A stretch of 64,000 nucleotides of DNA from JAEUTH01 sp039931675. GTDB taxonomy: Bacteria > Bacteroidota > Bacteroidia > AKYH767-A > OLB10. Each line of letters begins with the position of its first letter. Position 1 is the first letter of the stretch. The notes beneath the pieces were generated by a model that worked only from the letters and a program-made list of their open reading frames with translations, ran no database searches and was not told the DNA's origin. Location of the stretch: the NCBI GenBank assembly GCA_039931675.1, contig JBDTRM010000051.1, positions 31,291 through 95,290 of the forward strand, written 5' to 3'. Both the position numbers and the translations under genes were made by a program. This document shows positions 35,701 through 44,953 of the stretch, one piece after another.

Positions 35701-36297
35701 TTTCAGCAGCACTTCATTCACTTTGTTTTGGTCGGGAATATCATGACGCTGCAACTCGATGTAATAATCCTCACCGAACAAATCCAGCCACCATTTGAAA
35801 ACCTTCTCTCCTTCTTCTTCTCCTTTTCGCAAAATTGTTTGCGGAACTTCTGCACCAAGACAACAAGTTGTTGCAATCAAACCTGTGTGATATTTCTGTA
35901 CCAACTCCTTATCAATCCGCGGATATTTTCCATACAAACCTTCCATGTATCCAAGCGAACACATCTTAATAAGGTTCTTATAGCCTTCAGGATTTTTTGC
36001 CAAAAACAATTGATGCCGTCTTACATCTTTATCATCCTTTGTAAACGAAACGCGGTTGCGATTTTCAACCAAATAAAATTCACAACCAACAATTGGTTTA
36101 ATCAGGTTCGGATTTTCTTTTGTGTTATGCTTTGCAGCTTCGGCAACAAAATTGAAAACGCCAAACATGTTTCCATGATCAGTGATTGCTATTGCCGGTT
36201 GTTTATCTGCTATTGCTTTTTTATACATCTGTCCGATGTTGGCAGCGCCATCAAGCAATGAAAATTGGGTATGAACGTGGAGGTGGGAGAATTGCAT
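32707..36297 (-). CDS. dnaE: DNA polymerase III alpha subunit
   Basis: 1196 residues. Replicative polymerase. PHP domain first (FSHLHVHTQFSLLDGAA; ITDHGNMFG), then the palm with PDIDTDFDDEGR (418-429) holding two catalytic aspartates and VIKMDFLGLKTLTI the third, RPGPIEYIPNF, tandem HhH, and an OB-fold (FCLGGIITVANHRVGKTGKRYG). Start set at ATG 36297, where the family begins; the open frame continues to 36345 but only through a GATTTACGAT-type repeat. hicBA and dinD follow in the same direction. Confidence 0.98.
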   Translation of the reverse strand: MQFSHLHVHTQFSLLDGAANIGQMYKKAIADKQPAIAITDHGNMFGVFNFVAEAAKHNTKENPNLIKPIVGCEFYLVENRNRVSFTKDDKDVRRHQLFLAKNPEGYKNLIKMCSLGYMEGLYGKYPRIDKELVQKYHTGLIATTCCLGAEVPQTILRKGEEEGEKVFKWWLDLFGEDYYIELQRHDIPDQNKVNEVLLKFAIKYNVKVICSNDSHYVNREDANAHDILLCINTGEKQATEKMKDFADDDVFVKGRRFAFYNDEFYFKNTEEMTQKFSDIEHALDNTNEIVAKIEPLKLKQDILLPNYVIPEGFATQDDYLEHLTYTGAKERYKEISQEVEERLKFELFTVKTMGFAGYFLIVADFIKAGRDLGVLIGPGRGSAAGSAVAYCLGITNIDPLKYNLLFERFLNPDRKSMPDIDTDFDDEGRQKVIDYVVKKYGKNQVAQIVTYGTMAAKMSLKDVARVLDLPLNDSNALAKLVPDKPGISLNDVVLIELDGAKGLKEKYNLQSDDMENVKKLRILHKGTDLKADVIREALILEGSVRGTGIHAAGIIISPMDLTEIIPVATSKETDLLITQFEGKVIEDAGVIKMDFLGLKTLTIIRDALKLIEENHGIKIDIDTIPLDDKETLELYARGETNGTFQFESAGMQKYLKDLKPDKFEDLIAMNALYRPGPIEYIPNFIARKHGREKVVYDLPDMEEYLQETYGITVYQEQVMLLSQKLAGFTKGEADTLRKAMGKKQLDVLNKMKSRFMEGATAKGHPQETLNKIWADWEAFASYAFNKSHSTCYAFVAFQTAYLKAHYPSEYMAAVLTNNLSNIDKVTFFMEECRKMQMSVLGPDVNESDYMFSVNKKGDLRFGLGGVKGVGENAIHALIEERKNNGPFKSIFDFTSRVNLRAVNKRTLEACVYSGAFDSFTGVHRAQYFAVDKDGLNGLDKSVRYGQSQQEHANSAQVSLFGDVMEAEMPVPKLPDAEEWSVLQKLHHEKEVIGFYLSGHPLDLFKYELKTFCNVKIGELSEDLGKFYKRDFCLGGIITVANHRVGKTGKRYGIFTIEDLSGSLEFPLFNEKKYSEYEKYLKENMFLFIKATVQQKYMREDEFELLINEIKLLSEIGNEFAKNITLSLNSSEVDEQLVAKLSSLIKQHPGRIPIRFNILDHELKMQVEANPKNARVNFGKETFEELELLVGENFRVN

Positions 36298-36301
36298 TCT
36301 T

Positions 36302-36338
36302 CGATTTATGATTTTTAAAGTACGATTTACGATTTGTA
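36302..36338. repeat. Degenerate tandem repeat, GATTTACGATTT type, upstream of dnaE
   Basis: GATTTATGATTTTTAAAG then TACGATTTACGATTTG. The same family precedes truA (54589-54626) and the HerA-like gene (63755-63783). Confidence 0.6.
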
Positions 36339-36347
36339 TCGTCATCG

Positions 36348-36355
36348 CAAAGTTA
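36348..36355 (-). promoter_or_regulatory. Possible -7 box for dnaE
   Basis: Minus strand TAACTTTG, exact TAnnTTTG, about 50 nt upstream of the start; the tandem repeat would lie in the leader. No well-spaced -33 box. Confidence 0.3.
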
Positions 36356-36545
36356 TTCAGAACAATAAGTTTCCGTTGGTTTTGTTCAAAAAGTTAGTGG
36401 TTTGTTGAAAAACTTATTCCATGATGTTAATAAAAAGCAAAAGTGCCTGTTATTATCAGACACTTTTGAAATACATGAAAAAAGGGAATTGCTAAAAACT
36501 AAGCACAGTTTTCTTTACAGGGGTAATATATATGTTTTTAATTTT

Positions 36546-39500
36546 TTATTTAATGATGGTGATTTTGCCCTGCGATACCGGATTGCCATTTCCATAAACA
36601 GTGTAGCTGTAAATGCCTTCACTCATATCTTTCATCTGAAGATTACTCCTGTCAGCAGTTACATTGAGGTCTGATTCCCAAACTTTTTTTCCGATTACAT
36701 TGAAGAAAACAATTGACGCACGATTGAAATTTGTGAGATCATAATTGATGGTGAATTCTCCATTATTTGGATTCGGATAAACAACTACATTAAGATCATT
36801 CAGGTTAAGATGCGACTGCTGCTGATCGTTAAGTTGGTATTTACTCATACATAATTTCGAATCATCATAATTAACATTAGGGTTATACTTAACGTACAAA
36901 GCCCTCGCTTTGAATACTGAAGTTCCTGCAATGTAAGGGCATTGATCAGCAAGTTTCTTTAGCGACTTGATATCGGGCTCGCTTAATTTATCCTTAACTG
37001 CAAGTGACTTAAAGTATAATGAATTGTATCTTTTTTCTGAACTTTCAATTGCATTAGTCGGGATTAAAGCATTGTTCATTTCAATCAACTGCTGCAATTG
37101 TATTGTGAAAGCAGCCATGCCCTGAGCAGGTTGATTAAGTTGTTTTATGGCATCATTAATAGCTACAATTCGTGCTATGTTACTTTTCAGGGTTTCGTTA
37201 TAAAACTGTTGCAACGCAGCACTGCCTGCCATTTTCAATTCATCGTTCTTTAGCTCGTTGAAAAGTTCAGACTTAACACTAAAGATTGTTGCATCATCAT
37301 GTAGCGTTGGAATAACTTCACTAATGGTATATTCAAGGTTAGATTTTAAATCTGCATCTTCTTCCTCAGAATCATTTATAAGAGTTTTACCATTTGATGA
37401 ATTTAACAGCCTGTTTGGATTAGGCTGCAAACATGATATAATACATTCTACTCCCGCTTTTGTTTGATAATATGGGGTTATAGGAGAAGCATCACTGCCA
37501 ATTGAAAGATTTGGATAAGGAATAGTCAGCGAATCGGCTTTATAAACAAAAAATTGTTTGCTGCTGCCTTTCGTCCCCGAACATTGGGAGTTAACAGCAT
37601 AAGTTGCTGCATGACCAAAGTGTCCTTTATACTTACCTGATCCGGAAACAGATTCAATATACTGACCATAAAATTTATTGTTATTAGTTCTCGAAGCATT
37701 GTTGAGCGGCTGTGGCCCGATAATACCCGATGTAAGTCCTATACCACCAATCACCATTCCATCATCTAAATATTTAAAATCATTATTCCTGATAATTGAA
37801 TTATTACAATTGGCGAGATATTCCACGCCTGTTGAAGCTAAATCAAGTGTGTTACAATCCATCGTATTTGAAGGACAGTAAGAAAAAGACATGTTGATTT
37901 TGTTTGATGTGCTTGCTGCCGAATTTCCTTTTGCAAGGTTGCATCGTGTTTTCATTGAATCAACATTTTCAATTCGCATACCGTAAGCCGTAAAGGAAGT
38001 ATTCGGGTTATCGAGATAAACTTTATTATCGGCCAACATAACTTTATGATTATTCTGAATCCATATTCCATGCGTACCTCCTGAATGTATTACATTGGTT
38101 TTAATGGTTAGAATACTGTTTTCGCCATTTACATCAATAATTCTGACTGCAGGTGTTGCATTCGTCCCGTTTTCCTGGTTATTGGTGCTTACACTATTAT
38201 TGTAAATATTTAAGTTGCTATACTTTGCTTCCAGCATATCCATCCCAACATCAGCACCGGTTATAGTATTAAATCTTACATCAAGCTGTTTCATCATGCA
38301 GCCGATTAATTGTATTGCTTTTTTGGAACCTGTAAATAAATTACCGCGTATGTTGGCATCACCATTCTCGATGTAAATTCCGTTATCGCAATTGATAAAT
38401 TTATTTGGATAAGCAGTGCTATCTGCACCGCAACTAAAATGAAACTCAGGCCACAATTGCGTTGGATCATTTATATTGCCATAACCAAAAGGATTGATCA
38501 TGTATATAGCTGTTCCATTTGTGCCGTCAAGAGAATCAGACTTTAAAATATTTTCAAACTTGTTATTGTAACAGGTAATGTCAGAATTGTTGCCAATAAA
38601 ACCATACTGAATATTGTTCCAGTAATTAGCAGGTTTAGCTGTGTCTCCAATAGTAATAGAAGGATTGCCAACGAGTTTGAAAGCGCAAAGAGGTTTCTCA
38701 CCTGCATGAGGCGCTTTTAAGCTTCCGCTAAAACTCATAGTATCACCATAAAATTTACCATTCAAATCCTGTTCATTATCGTGCAGGTAAACCCCCATGT
38801 AACACCTTTCAAATTTAGTATTGGTAATATATAAATCAGGATCGCGCTGGCCTTCAACAACAGCTTCAGCGTTTGTTATGGTGCAGCTATCCAGCGTAAG
38901 TTGCGAATTAAAATCATCCATATAAAATCCACGCCACATTTTATTAGAACAGTTTTCTGAATTTAAATTGCACCTGAGGAATTTTACCTTGGCAGTATTA
39001 GCAGCAAATCTTATGCGGGCAATTTCACCGAATTTAAGTTTATCACAATTAACAAAAGTGAAATTACAATCAGCATAAAAATCTCCGTTAAACATAATCT
39101 CATCATGAAAATCTCTAAGCGTATCATTTGAACAATAGCCATGTCCAGGATTAGCAGCACAGAAAGCTTTAAGCCTTGGAATGAGATCGGTTTTTAATGT
39201 TTGTCCCGGAATAAAAGTAAGCGATGAGGGAAAATCGGCCGAAGGACAGCAGGTAAAAGGAATGATGGTGACATCATCGCTATCCACGCAACCATTAATA
39301 ATATTAGAACTCACTTTTAGTCTATAGGTTGTTGCAGCAGCAGGACTTACAGCTACCGAGCTTCCTGTACCAATTAAAACCCCGTTTTTAAACCATTGAT
39401 AATTTAACAAAGGGTCATATTGCCCCACACGCAAGATGTATGGCAAACTGTCGTCACATAAAGAGTAATCTGGCCCGGCATCAGCCTTTGAATTAACAGT

Positions 39501-41489
39501 AACATTTACTGAATCGTAAGCTGCCCAGCAAATTCCATCAGTAGCATAGCAACGATATGTAGTGTTTGAATAAGGGTAAGCAAATGCAGTATCGGCATCA
39601 GGATTGGTAATGCTCGAAGTTGGTGTCCATATTATACTGTGCACGCTGGAGGTATTGCCTCCTGATAATGTAGCAAAAAGTTTTACCTGCGAGCCTTTGC
39701 AAACATGATCATAATCTGAATGAACTGTTACTACAGGTTTTGGATTTACAACAATGTTGACACTGTCTTTGAACCCATCGGAAGAAATAACGTTAAATTT
39801 AAACGTAGTTGAAGCAGAAACATCAGGGGCTGTAAAACGCATGACTGATTTATCAGCTTTTATCTCTGATAAGTTAGTGCCTGTCCATGTATAGCTTGCT
39901 CCGCCTGTAACTTGCAGGGCAGTAGTGGTGCCGCTGCAAATGCTGTAGTCACTTGCTTTTGCTTTGATAGAGTTTTTGGTAACAAATATCCTTGTTACTG
40001 AATAAGCTTTTAATAGCATTGATTGCGATGCAGGCAGATATCCGGTTATGGTACATTCCATCTGACCGGGATTTAATTTCGGATTTCCCTTTATGACATC
40101 TAATACGCCACCCGGCCCCGGATAAACACTGATGTATTTTCCCTGGCTTAAATTCCAGGTATTTGAATCAATATCTACAGTACGGCTAACACTGTCTAAA
40201 TTTAAAATAATCATTTCCGTTGACAGCGGACCATCCAACTGAAATCCGAAAAGCGCATCATAACCACCGGGTAATTTCGGACTGTTAGCAAATGCCAACT
40301 GTCTTTTTGTTTTTGCGTTTTTCAAAGCACGACCAACTAACTGCAGGCATACACCCTGTGATGTTAATTCATGAGTATTGGTTGGAGCAAGGTTATTGGA
40401 AACGCAGTTAAGACCATCATCTGTAAAACCGGTAAGATCAAAACCCAATGAATCATTAAAAAGCGATGCAAACACCGAAGAACCTACCAAAGCATGGCAA
40501 TCAACATGTCTTATTGTTGGAGCCTGTAGCATGCTTAAAGCCATGGCCGAGGTAAACAAGCCATGAATAAAATGCTGGTGAAGACAGTGACCTGTATCGT
40601 ATAAGTTAAACTCCGTAACCCATGCCTCTTTGCCGGCATTGCCAATATCACTTAGCTCATTTTTTAATCCTTCAAAACCTGAAAAAGGTCCGGCTAATAC
40701 TGCCGGAGCGGTTTGTTCATTAACCGCCAGGGTTCCAATTGATGCACCCAAATACCAATGCAATGTAACCGCATCAATGTTTGAATTTGCACCTGCTGCC
40801 ACAACAGATGTCCACCTGTTTTTGCGGCTTATACGTGGCTCAGCCGGATATTTGTCGGTACTGCCAACAACTGCAATTTTATAATTGGCAAAACCCGGAC
40901 GGCTCTTAATATAATTAGCCCAGTCATTTGCTGTATTAATATAATCCTCGGCAGTTGGAAAAACAGTTTCATTAATCTTGCTGTCTATATATAATTCATT
41001 GCCAAACTCAAGATATTTAACCGGCAGGTTTATACTGTTGGCAAACATTAAAGAGGCAGTCTGATAATACTTATCGCTGGTTAAAATATTAAGATTAAAT
41101 ATGGGTGTTACACCAACTCTCTCAGTTAAATTCTTGAGTTGATAAAAATCAAGATTGCGATATTCGCTATCATAAAAATCTTTTGGTAAAACCAGGTTCT
41201 GTGGCAGATCTCTTAAAAAATGGCCTATCTGCCAATCCCAGAAATTACCGATAAGACCGGCAGGGTAACGAACAACTGTTGGACTAAGATTACTTAATGA
41301 ATCCATAAACCATTGTGTGTCATAAGTAGGTTGGTCGCCCCTTATTACATTGGCGCCATTATATCCAAACCAATCGGCTGGCAGAATAGATTGCTTTCCG
41401 AGGTAAACATTAATTTGCGCATTTGATATTTGATGGCTTGCAATAATAATTGCAAGAGCGCTTAGCAGGAGTTGTGCTAGCTTTTTCAT
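36546..41489 (-). CDS. Giant T9SS protein: glycoside-hydrolase-like head, Ig modules, beta-helix
   Basis: 1647 residues. Signal peptide to residue 24 (QISNAQ). The head (about 26-480) is a clan-A-like (beta/alpha)8 barrel: VRYPAGLIGNFWDW (73-86), the acid/base motif EFGNELYI with Glu165, HWYLGAS, and the nucleophile motif AWVTEFNLY with Glu293, like GH51/GH79/GH39 families. Then two or three Ig/PKD-like modules (about 500-760), a right-handed beta-helix (about 780-1330; short NxI/DxN rungs such as GTAIYMINPFGYG, GIWIQNNHK), a helical linker and a T9SS tail (VVYPNPNNGEF). Probably a surface polysaccharide hydrolase or adhesin; substrate unknown. A good promoter lies at 41527-41558. Confidence 0.85.
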   Translation of the reverse strand: MKKLAQLLLSALAIIIASHQISNAQINVYLGKQSILPADWFGYNGANVIRGDQPTYDTQWFMDSLSNLSPTVVRYPAGLIGNFWDWQIGHFLRDLPQNLVLPKDFYDSEYRNLDFYQLKNLTERVGVTPIFNLNILTSDKYYQTASLMFANSINLPVKYLEFGNELYIDSKINETVFPTAEDYINTANDWANYIKSRPGFANYKIAVVGSTDKYPAEPRISRKNRWTSVVAAGANSNIDAVTLHWYLGASIGTLAVNEQTAPAVLAGPFSGFEGLKNELSDIGNAGKEAWVTEFNLYDTGHCLHQHFIHGLFTSAMALSMLQAPTIRHVDCHALVGSSVFASLFNDSLGFDLTGFTDDGLNCVSNNLAPTNTHELTSQGVCLQLVGRALKNAKTKRQLAFANSPKLPGGYDALFGFQLDGPLSTEMIILNLDSVSRTVDIDSNTWNLSQGKYISVYPGPGGVLDVIKGNPKLNPGQMECTITGYLPASQSMLLKAYSVTRIFVTKNSIKAKASDYSICSGTTTALQVTGGASYTWTGTNLSEIKADKSVMRFTAPDVSASTTFKFNVISSDGFKDSVNIVVNPKPVVTVHSDYDHVCKGSQVKLFATLSGGNTSSVHSIIWTPTSSITNPDADTAFAYPYSNTTYRCYATDGICWAAYDSVNVTVNSKADAGPDYSLCDDSLPYILRVGQYDPLLNYQWFKNGVLIGTGSSVAVSPAAATTYRLKVSSNIINGCVDSDDVTIIPFTCCPSADFPSSLTFIPGQTLKTDLIPRLKAFCAANPGHGYCSNDTLRDFHDEIMFNGDFYADCNFTFVNCDKLKFGEIARIRFAANTAKVKFLRCNLNSENCSNKMWRGFYMDDFNSQLTLDSCTITNAEAVVEGQRDPDLYITNTKFERCYMGVYLHDNEQDLNGKFYGDTMSFSGSLKAPHAGEKPLCAFKLVGNPSITIGDTAKPANYWNNIQYGFIGNNSDITCYNNKFENILKSDSLDGTNGTAIYMINPFGYGNINDPTQLWPEFHFSCGADSTAYPNKFINCDNGIYIENGDANIRGNLFTGSKKAIQLIGCMMKQLDVRFNTITGADVGMDMLEAKYSNLNIYNNSVSTNNQENGTNATPAVRIIDVNGENSILTIKTNVIHSGGTHGIWIQNNHKVMLADNKVYLDNPNTSFTAYGMRIENVDSMKTRCNLAKGNSAASTSNKINMSFSYCPSNTMDCNTLDLASTGVEYLANCNNSIIRNNDFKYLDDGMVIGGIGLTSGIIGPQPLNNASRTNNNKFYGQYIESVSGSGKYKGHFGHAATYAVNSQCSGTKGSSKQFFVYKADSLTIPYPNLSIGSDASPITPYYQTKAGVECIISCLQPNPNRLLNSSNGKTLINDSEEEDADLKSNLEYTISEVIPTLHDDATIFSVKSELFNELKNDELKMAGSAALQQFYNETLKSNIARIVAINDAIKQLNQPAQGMAAFTIQLQQLIEMNNALIPTNAIESSEKRYNSLYFKSLAVKDKLSEPDIKSLKKLADQCPYIAGTSVFKARALYVKYNPNVNYDDSKLCMSKYQLNDQQQSHLNLNDLNVVVYPNPNNGEFTINYDLTNFNRASIVFFNVIGKKVWESDLNVTADRSNLQMKDMSEGIYSYTVYGNGNPVSQGKITIIK

Positions 41490-41526
41490 ATAATTTCGGG
41501 AGTTAGAGAGAATTAGAAAACTTCTG

Positions 41527-41558
41527 CAAAACTACTACGAAAATATTTATTTGCCAAA
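41527..41558 (-). promoter_or_regulatory. Bacteroidota-type promoter of the giant T9SS gene
   Basis: On the minus strand TTTG (41558-41555), 20-nt spacer, TAGTTTTG (41534-41527), then about 37 nt to the ATG. Both consensus boxes with near-canonical spacing. Confidence 0.65.
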
Positions 41559-41585
41559 TAATTTAACTATTTCACCTATAATAAA

Positions 41586-41612
41586 TTGTTTTTAGCCAAA
41601 TTATTATTTTTG
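41586..41612 (+). promoter_or_regulatory. Orphan plus-strand promoter
   Basis: TTG (41586-41588), 16-nt spacer, TATTTTTG followed by C (41605-41612). No plus-strand gene starts nearby; the next is rarA at 42836. Confidence 0.35.
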
Positions 41613-41743
41613 CACTTTGGCGCTAAAATATTGGTTAACAGCATGTTGATTTGAAAAAGGTCTCCAACCAAAAGTTATTCACATTTTTGATAATGATTTT
41701 GGTAAAATAATGCTTCAATACTAAAAAGATTGAACGCAGTTTT

Positions 41744-42742
41744 TCATTGCTTTCTTAATAAGGGATGCATGGTTTTAAACCAAAGCGGAGGAATCAATGC
41801 ATAGTAAATCATTTCAACATAACCACCCGGAAGCACTGGGGCTTTATCGTAACTCTTTAAAATGTGATAGGGTTTAGATGCATAGTAATGATGGTCGGCA
41901 TGACGAGAGAGGTCAATTAAAAAATAACGCGAAATCACTTTATCGCTTTGCCAGCTATGATGTTCCGTTACTCTTTCATTTTCATTACGGGTTAAACCAT
42001 AATGTTCAATGTAGTTGGTATATTCTAAGAGAAAGTTTGCAAGGATAGCCTGCAGCATAAACGCAACCAAAACAGATGCACCTAAAAAATAAGCAAGTAA
42101 TGACATAAACAGCACAAGTAATAAAATGGAGGCTGTCACATAATTTCTTAATCCATAAGGGGCAGCATTTATTTTTCTTAAACGATTGGCATCACTATTT
42201 AAAGCGCTTTTAAATTGACCAACTGTGGTGCGCATGAAAAACCGGTAAAGATTTTCTCCGTAAATTGATGTAGCCGGGTCTTTTGCTGTTCCAACCCATT
42301 TGTGATGGACACGCAAATGATCAACATAAAAATAAACATTGCCTGCTGTGAACAACAAAAACTTTCCGGCCCATTGAAACCATTTAATATTACGATGTAT
42401 TAGCTCATGCGCAATTACTATTGCACTGCTGCCTGAATTAATTCCGGTTGAAATTGCTGCCACAATTATTTGTGAAAATGAAAGGCCGTTTTGTGAAACG
42501 GAATAAAATAAACTGCTTAAACAAAGCATCTGCAATAATACATGAGCAAATAAAATTGCATCAGGAAAAATTTCACTCTCGCTATAACTGTTGTCATGAT
42601 TTTGCGAAACAAATTTTTCGAGCACGGCCAAAATGCCAAGCGAAAAAATTATGTTTCCTGCCACCCACCAATTGCCGAGCATATTTCCGGTTATAACTAT
42701 AATGCCGGTAGTTAAACTAAGCAGGTATTTATAATTGCGCAT
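41744..42742 (-). CDS. AlkB-type alkane 1-monooxygenase / membrane di-iron hydroxylase
   Basis: 332 residues, integral membrane with about six hydrophobic segments. Histidine boxes of the family: HELIH (112-116), HLRVHH (142-147), NYIEHYGL and LSRHADHHY; the asparagine-tyrosine-x-glutamate-histidine box distinguishes AlkB from ordinary desaturases. It would hydroxylate alkyl chains using di-iron and an external rubredoxin or ferredoxin, which is not in the window. Shorter than Pseudomonas AlkB (about 400). The natural substrate may be a lipid rather than an alkane. Confidence 0.85.
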   Translation of the reverse strand: MRNYKYLLSLTTGIIVITGNMLGNWWVAGNIIFSLGILAVLEKFVSQNHDNSYSESEIFPDAILFAHVLLQMLCLSSLFYSVSQNGLSFSQIIVAAISTGINSGSSAIVIAHELIHRNIKWFQWAGKFLLFTAGNVYFYVDHLRVHHKWVGTAKDPATSIYGENLYRFFMRTTVGQFKSALNSDANRLRKINAAPYGLRNYVTASILLLVLFMSLLAYFLGASVLVAFMLQAILANFLLEYTNYIEHYGLTRNENERVTEHHSWQSDKVISRYFLIDLSRHADHHYYASKPYHILKSYDKAPVLPGGYVEMIYYALIPPLWFKTMHPLLRKQ

Positions 42743-42800
42743 CCTGGAAGATATTTATGGTGATAAAGCTACTAAGTATTAAGCAATCAGATAACAATTC

Positions 42801-42809
42801 TAATCTTCG
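42801..42809 (+). promoter_or_regulatory. Possible -7 box for rarA
   Basis: TAATCTTCG followed by C, 26 nt before the rarA ATG; loose match to the window's TA-N2/3-TTCGC pattern. Confidence 0.25.
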
Positions 42810-42835
42810 CGCTGTTTTTAAATCGTAAGATAAAT

Positions 42836-44116
42836 ATGAAAACCAATACTCCATTACCTGAACGCATGCGCCCGCAGGCATTAAAAGATTTTATTGGTCA
42901 GCAGCATTTACTTGGCGAAGGCAAGGTTCTCAATCGCCTTATTCTGTCTGGTAAAATTCCTTCCATTATTTTCTGGGGGCCCCCCGGTGTGGGAAAAACT
43001 TCGTTGGCAAGATTTATTGCTAAACAAATGTCATTACCTTTTTCTCAACTCAGTGCAATTGATTCCGGAGTGAAAGAAGTTCGCAAGGTAATTGATGATG
43101 CCACTCAAAACGGTAAAACCATTTTATTCATTGATGAAATCCATCGTTTTAATAAAGCGCAGCAAGATGCATTGCTCGGTGCCGTAGAGCGTGGTACAAT
43201 AATCCTGATTGGCGCCACAACAGAAAATCCTTCGTTTGAAGTGATTGGCGCTTTGCTTTCGCGATGCCAGGTTTATGTGCTTAAATCACTGGAGGGCGAT
43301 GAACTTGAAATGCTGATTGAAAATGCAATTCATAAAGATGCAGAGTTATCTAAACTGAATATTGAAGTGAAAGAGAAAGAAGCGATGCTCAAATATTCCG
43401 GTGGGGATGCGCGTAAGTTGCTTAACGTGATTGAACTTGTTGTGCAAACATTAAGCGAATCAACTACGTTTACAGGTACAGTTATTATAACCAATGCTAC
43501 AGTTGAAGACGTGATTCAGCAAAAGATGGCGCTTTATGATAAGAGTGGCGAACAGCATTACGATATAATTTCTGCTTTTATTAAAAGCATGAGAGGCAGC
43601 GACCCCAATGCTGCGCTTTATTATCTTGCAAGAATGATTGAAGGTGGTGAAGATCCGAAATTTATAGCCCGCAGAATGTTGATACTTGCAAGTGAAGACA
43701 TTGGTAATGCTAACCCGAATGCATTGCTGCTTGCAACATCATGCTTCCAGGCGGTTACAATGATTGGCTATCCCGAATGTAATTTGATTTTATCACAAAC
43801 AGTTATTTTTCTTGCCACTTCTCCTAAAAGTAATTCTGCCACAACTGCTATTGGCGCAGCGCAGCAAATGGTAAGACAAACTGGAGATTTACCTATACCA
43901 CTCCACTTGCGAAATGCACCAACCAAATTGATGAAGCAATTGAATTATGGAAAAGATTATCAATATGCACATGAGTTTACAGGTAATTTTATTGCACAGG
44001 AATTATTACCCGAAAAAATAAGCGGAACAAAATTTTATGAACCCGGAAATAATGCCCGCGAAATTGAATTACGAAAATCATTGAAAGGTTGGTGGAAAGA
44101 AAAGTATGGGTATTAA
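42836..44116 (+). CDS. rarA: Replication-associated recombination protein A (MgsA/RarA, AAA ATPase)
   Basis: 426 residues, full length. Walker A GPPGVGKT (48-55), Walker B with FIDEIHRFNKAQQDALL, sensor region GATTENPSFEV and LLSRCQVY; the C-terminal tetramer domain has SMRGSDPNAALYYLARM and ASEDIGNANP, both hallmarks. Acts at stalled replication forks. It ends 18 nt before the convergent response-regulator gene. Confidence 0.96.
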   Translation: MKTNTPLPERMRPQALKDFIGQQHLLGEGKVLNRLILSGKIPSIIFWGPPGVGKTSLARFIAKQMSLPFSQLSAIDSGVKEVRKVIDDATQNGKTILFIDEIHRFNKAQQDALLGAVERGTIILIGATTENPSFEVIGALLSRCQVYVLKSLEGDELEMLIENAIHKDAELSKLNIEVKEKEAMLKYSGGDARKLLNVIELVVQTLSESTTFTGTVIITNATVEDVIQQKMALYDKSGEQHYDIISAFIKSMRGSDPNAALYYLARMIEGGEDPKFIARRMLILASEDIGNANPNALLLATSCFQAVTMIGYPECNLILSQTVIFLATSPKSNSATTAIGAAQQMVRQTGDLPIPLHLRNAPTKLMKQLNYGKDYQYAHEFTGNFIAQELLPEKISGTKFYEPGNNAREIELRKSLKGWWKEKYGY

Positions 44117-44134
44117 AATCTATTATTACTATTT

Positions 44135-44770
44135 TTAACTGTTTTGATTCGGATAAATTTTTGCAATAGCTTCAGTAGCAGAATGAACTTGCAGTTTCTC
44201 GTAAATACGCTTGATGTACGTGCGCACAGTCTCAATACTAATGGAACATTGTGCGGCAATCATCTTATAGCTGTTGCCGCTTGAAAGCAACTTCAAAACC
44301 TCCTGTTCACGCACAGTAAGCTTATTCATTTCATCTCCCGGTGCAGGAACTTTCGGAAAAAGTTGCAGCACTTTACGGGCAATTGATGGAGTCATTGGTG
44401 CGCCACCATTTAACACATCGTTAATAGCTTCAAGAATTTTTTCGGGTTCAGTGTTTTTAATCAGGTAACCGGAAGCACCAGAACAGATAGCTTGTAAAAC
44501 TCTGTCATTATCATCAAAAACGGTGAGCATAATTACGTGTATAGTAGATGAGAATTTGCGGATAAGTTTTAATCCTTCCAATCCATCAGTGCCTGCCATT
44601 TCAATGTCCATGAGCACCACATCAGGTCGTAGTGTCTGCATATCAATTGAAATATGATTGCAGTTTTCAAAAGCGCTTAAGAGTTTAAATTTTCCTGAAC
44701 CTGAAATTAATTGCGAAATACTTTCACGCAGAAAAATGTTGTCTTCATAAATTATGATTCCGGGGAGCAT
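44135..44770 (-). CDS. NarL/LuxR-type response regulator
   Basis: 211 residues. Receiver domain with the acidic pair ED (9-10), phospho-acceptor Asp55 (LMDIEMAGTDG) and KNTEPEKI; a LuxR helix-turn-helix in the last 65 residues (LTVREQEVLKLLSSGNSYKM, VRTYIKRIYEKLQV). Lies downstream of the propeller sensor kinase and is its probable partner. Regulated genes are unknown; the divergent cupin and stalk-protein genes are candidates. Confidence 0.94.
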   Translation of the reverse strand: MLPGIIIYEDNIFLRESISQLISGSGKFKLLSAFENCNHISIDMQTLRPDVVLMDIEMAGTDGLEGLKLIRKFSSTIHVIMLTVFDDNDRVLQAICSGASGYLIKNTEPEKILEAINDVLNGGAPMTPSIARKVLQLFPKVPAPGDEMNKLTVREQEVLKLLSSGNSYKMIAAQCSISIETVRTYIKRIYEKLQVHSATEAIAKIYPNQNS

Positions 44771-44830
44771 ATTCAGATTAAGTTATAAGATTACAATCTA
44801 TTTGTTTCATCCGTCATTCCAATTGTCTGA

Positions 44831-44866
44831 ACTAGGATTTATAGGATTATAGGATTATAGGATTTC
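44831..44866. repeat. Tandem repeat, ATAGGATT type
   Basis: Three to four ATAGGATT units preceded by TTGTCTGAACTAGGATTT, in the 183-nt space between the kinase and regulator genes. Confidence 0.65.
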
Positions 44867-44953
44867 TAATTCTGCAATTCATTGTGATACATCAGAATCC
44901 ATCATTCTATCACGCCAAAAGTAAGGTGACTAATTCGTTATACAATCACATAA

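Noticed and set aside
35398..36261. 287-codon plus-strand open frame
   Set aside because: Antisense to dnaE, composition unlike a protein, no start signals.
41744..42742. Fatty-acid desaturase
   Set aside because: The NYIEHYGL box and box spacing fit AlkB-type hydroxylases better.
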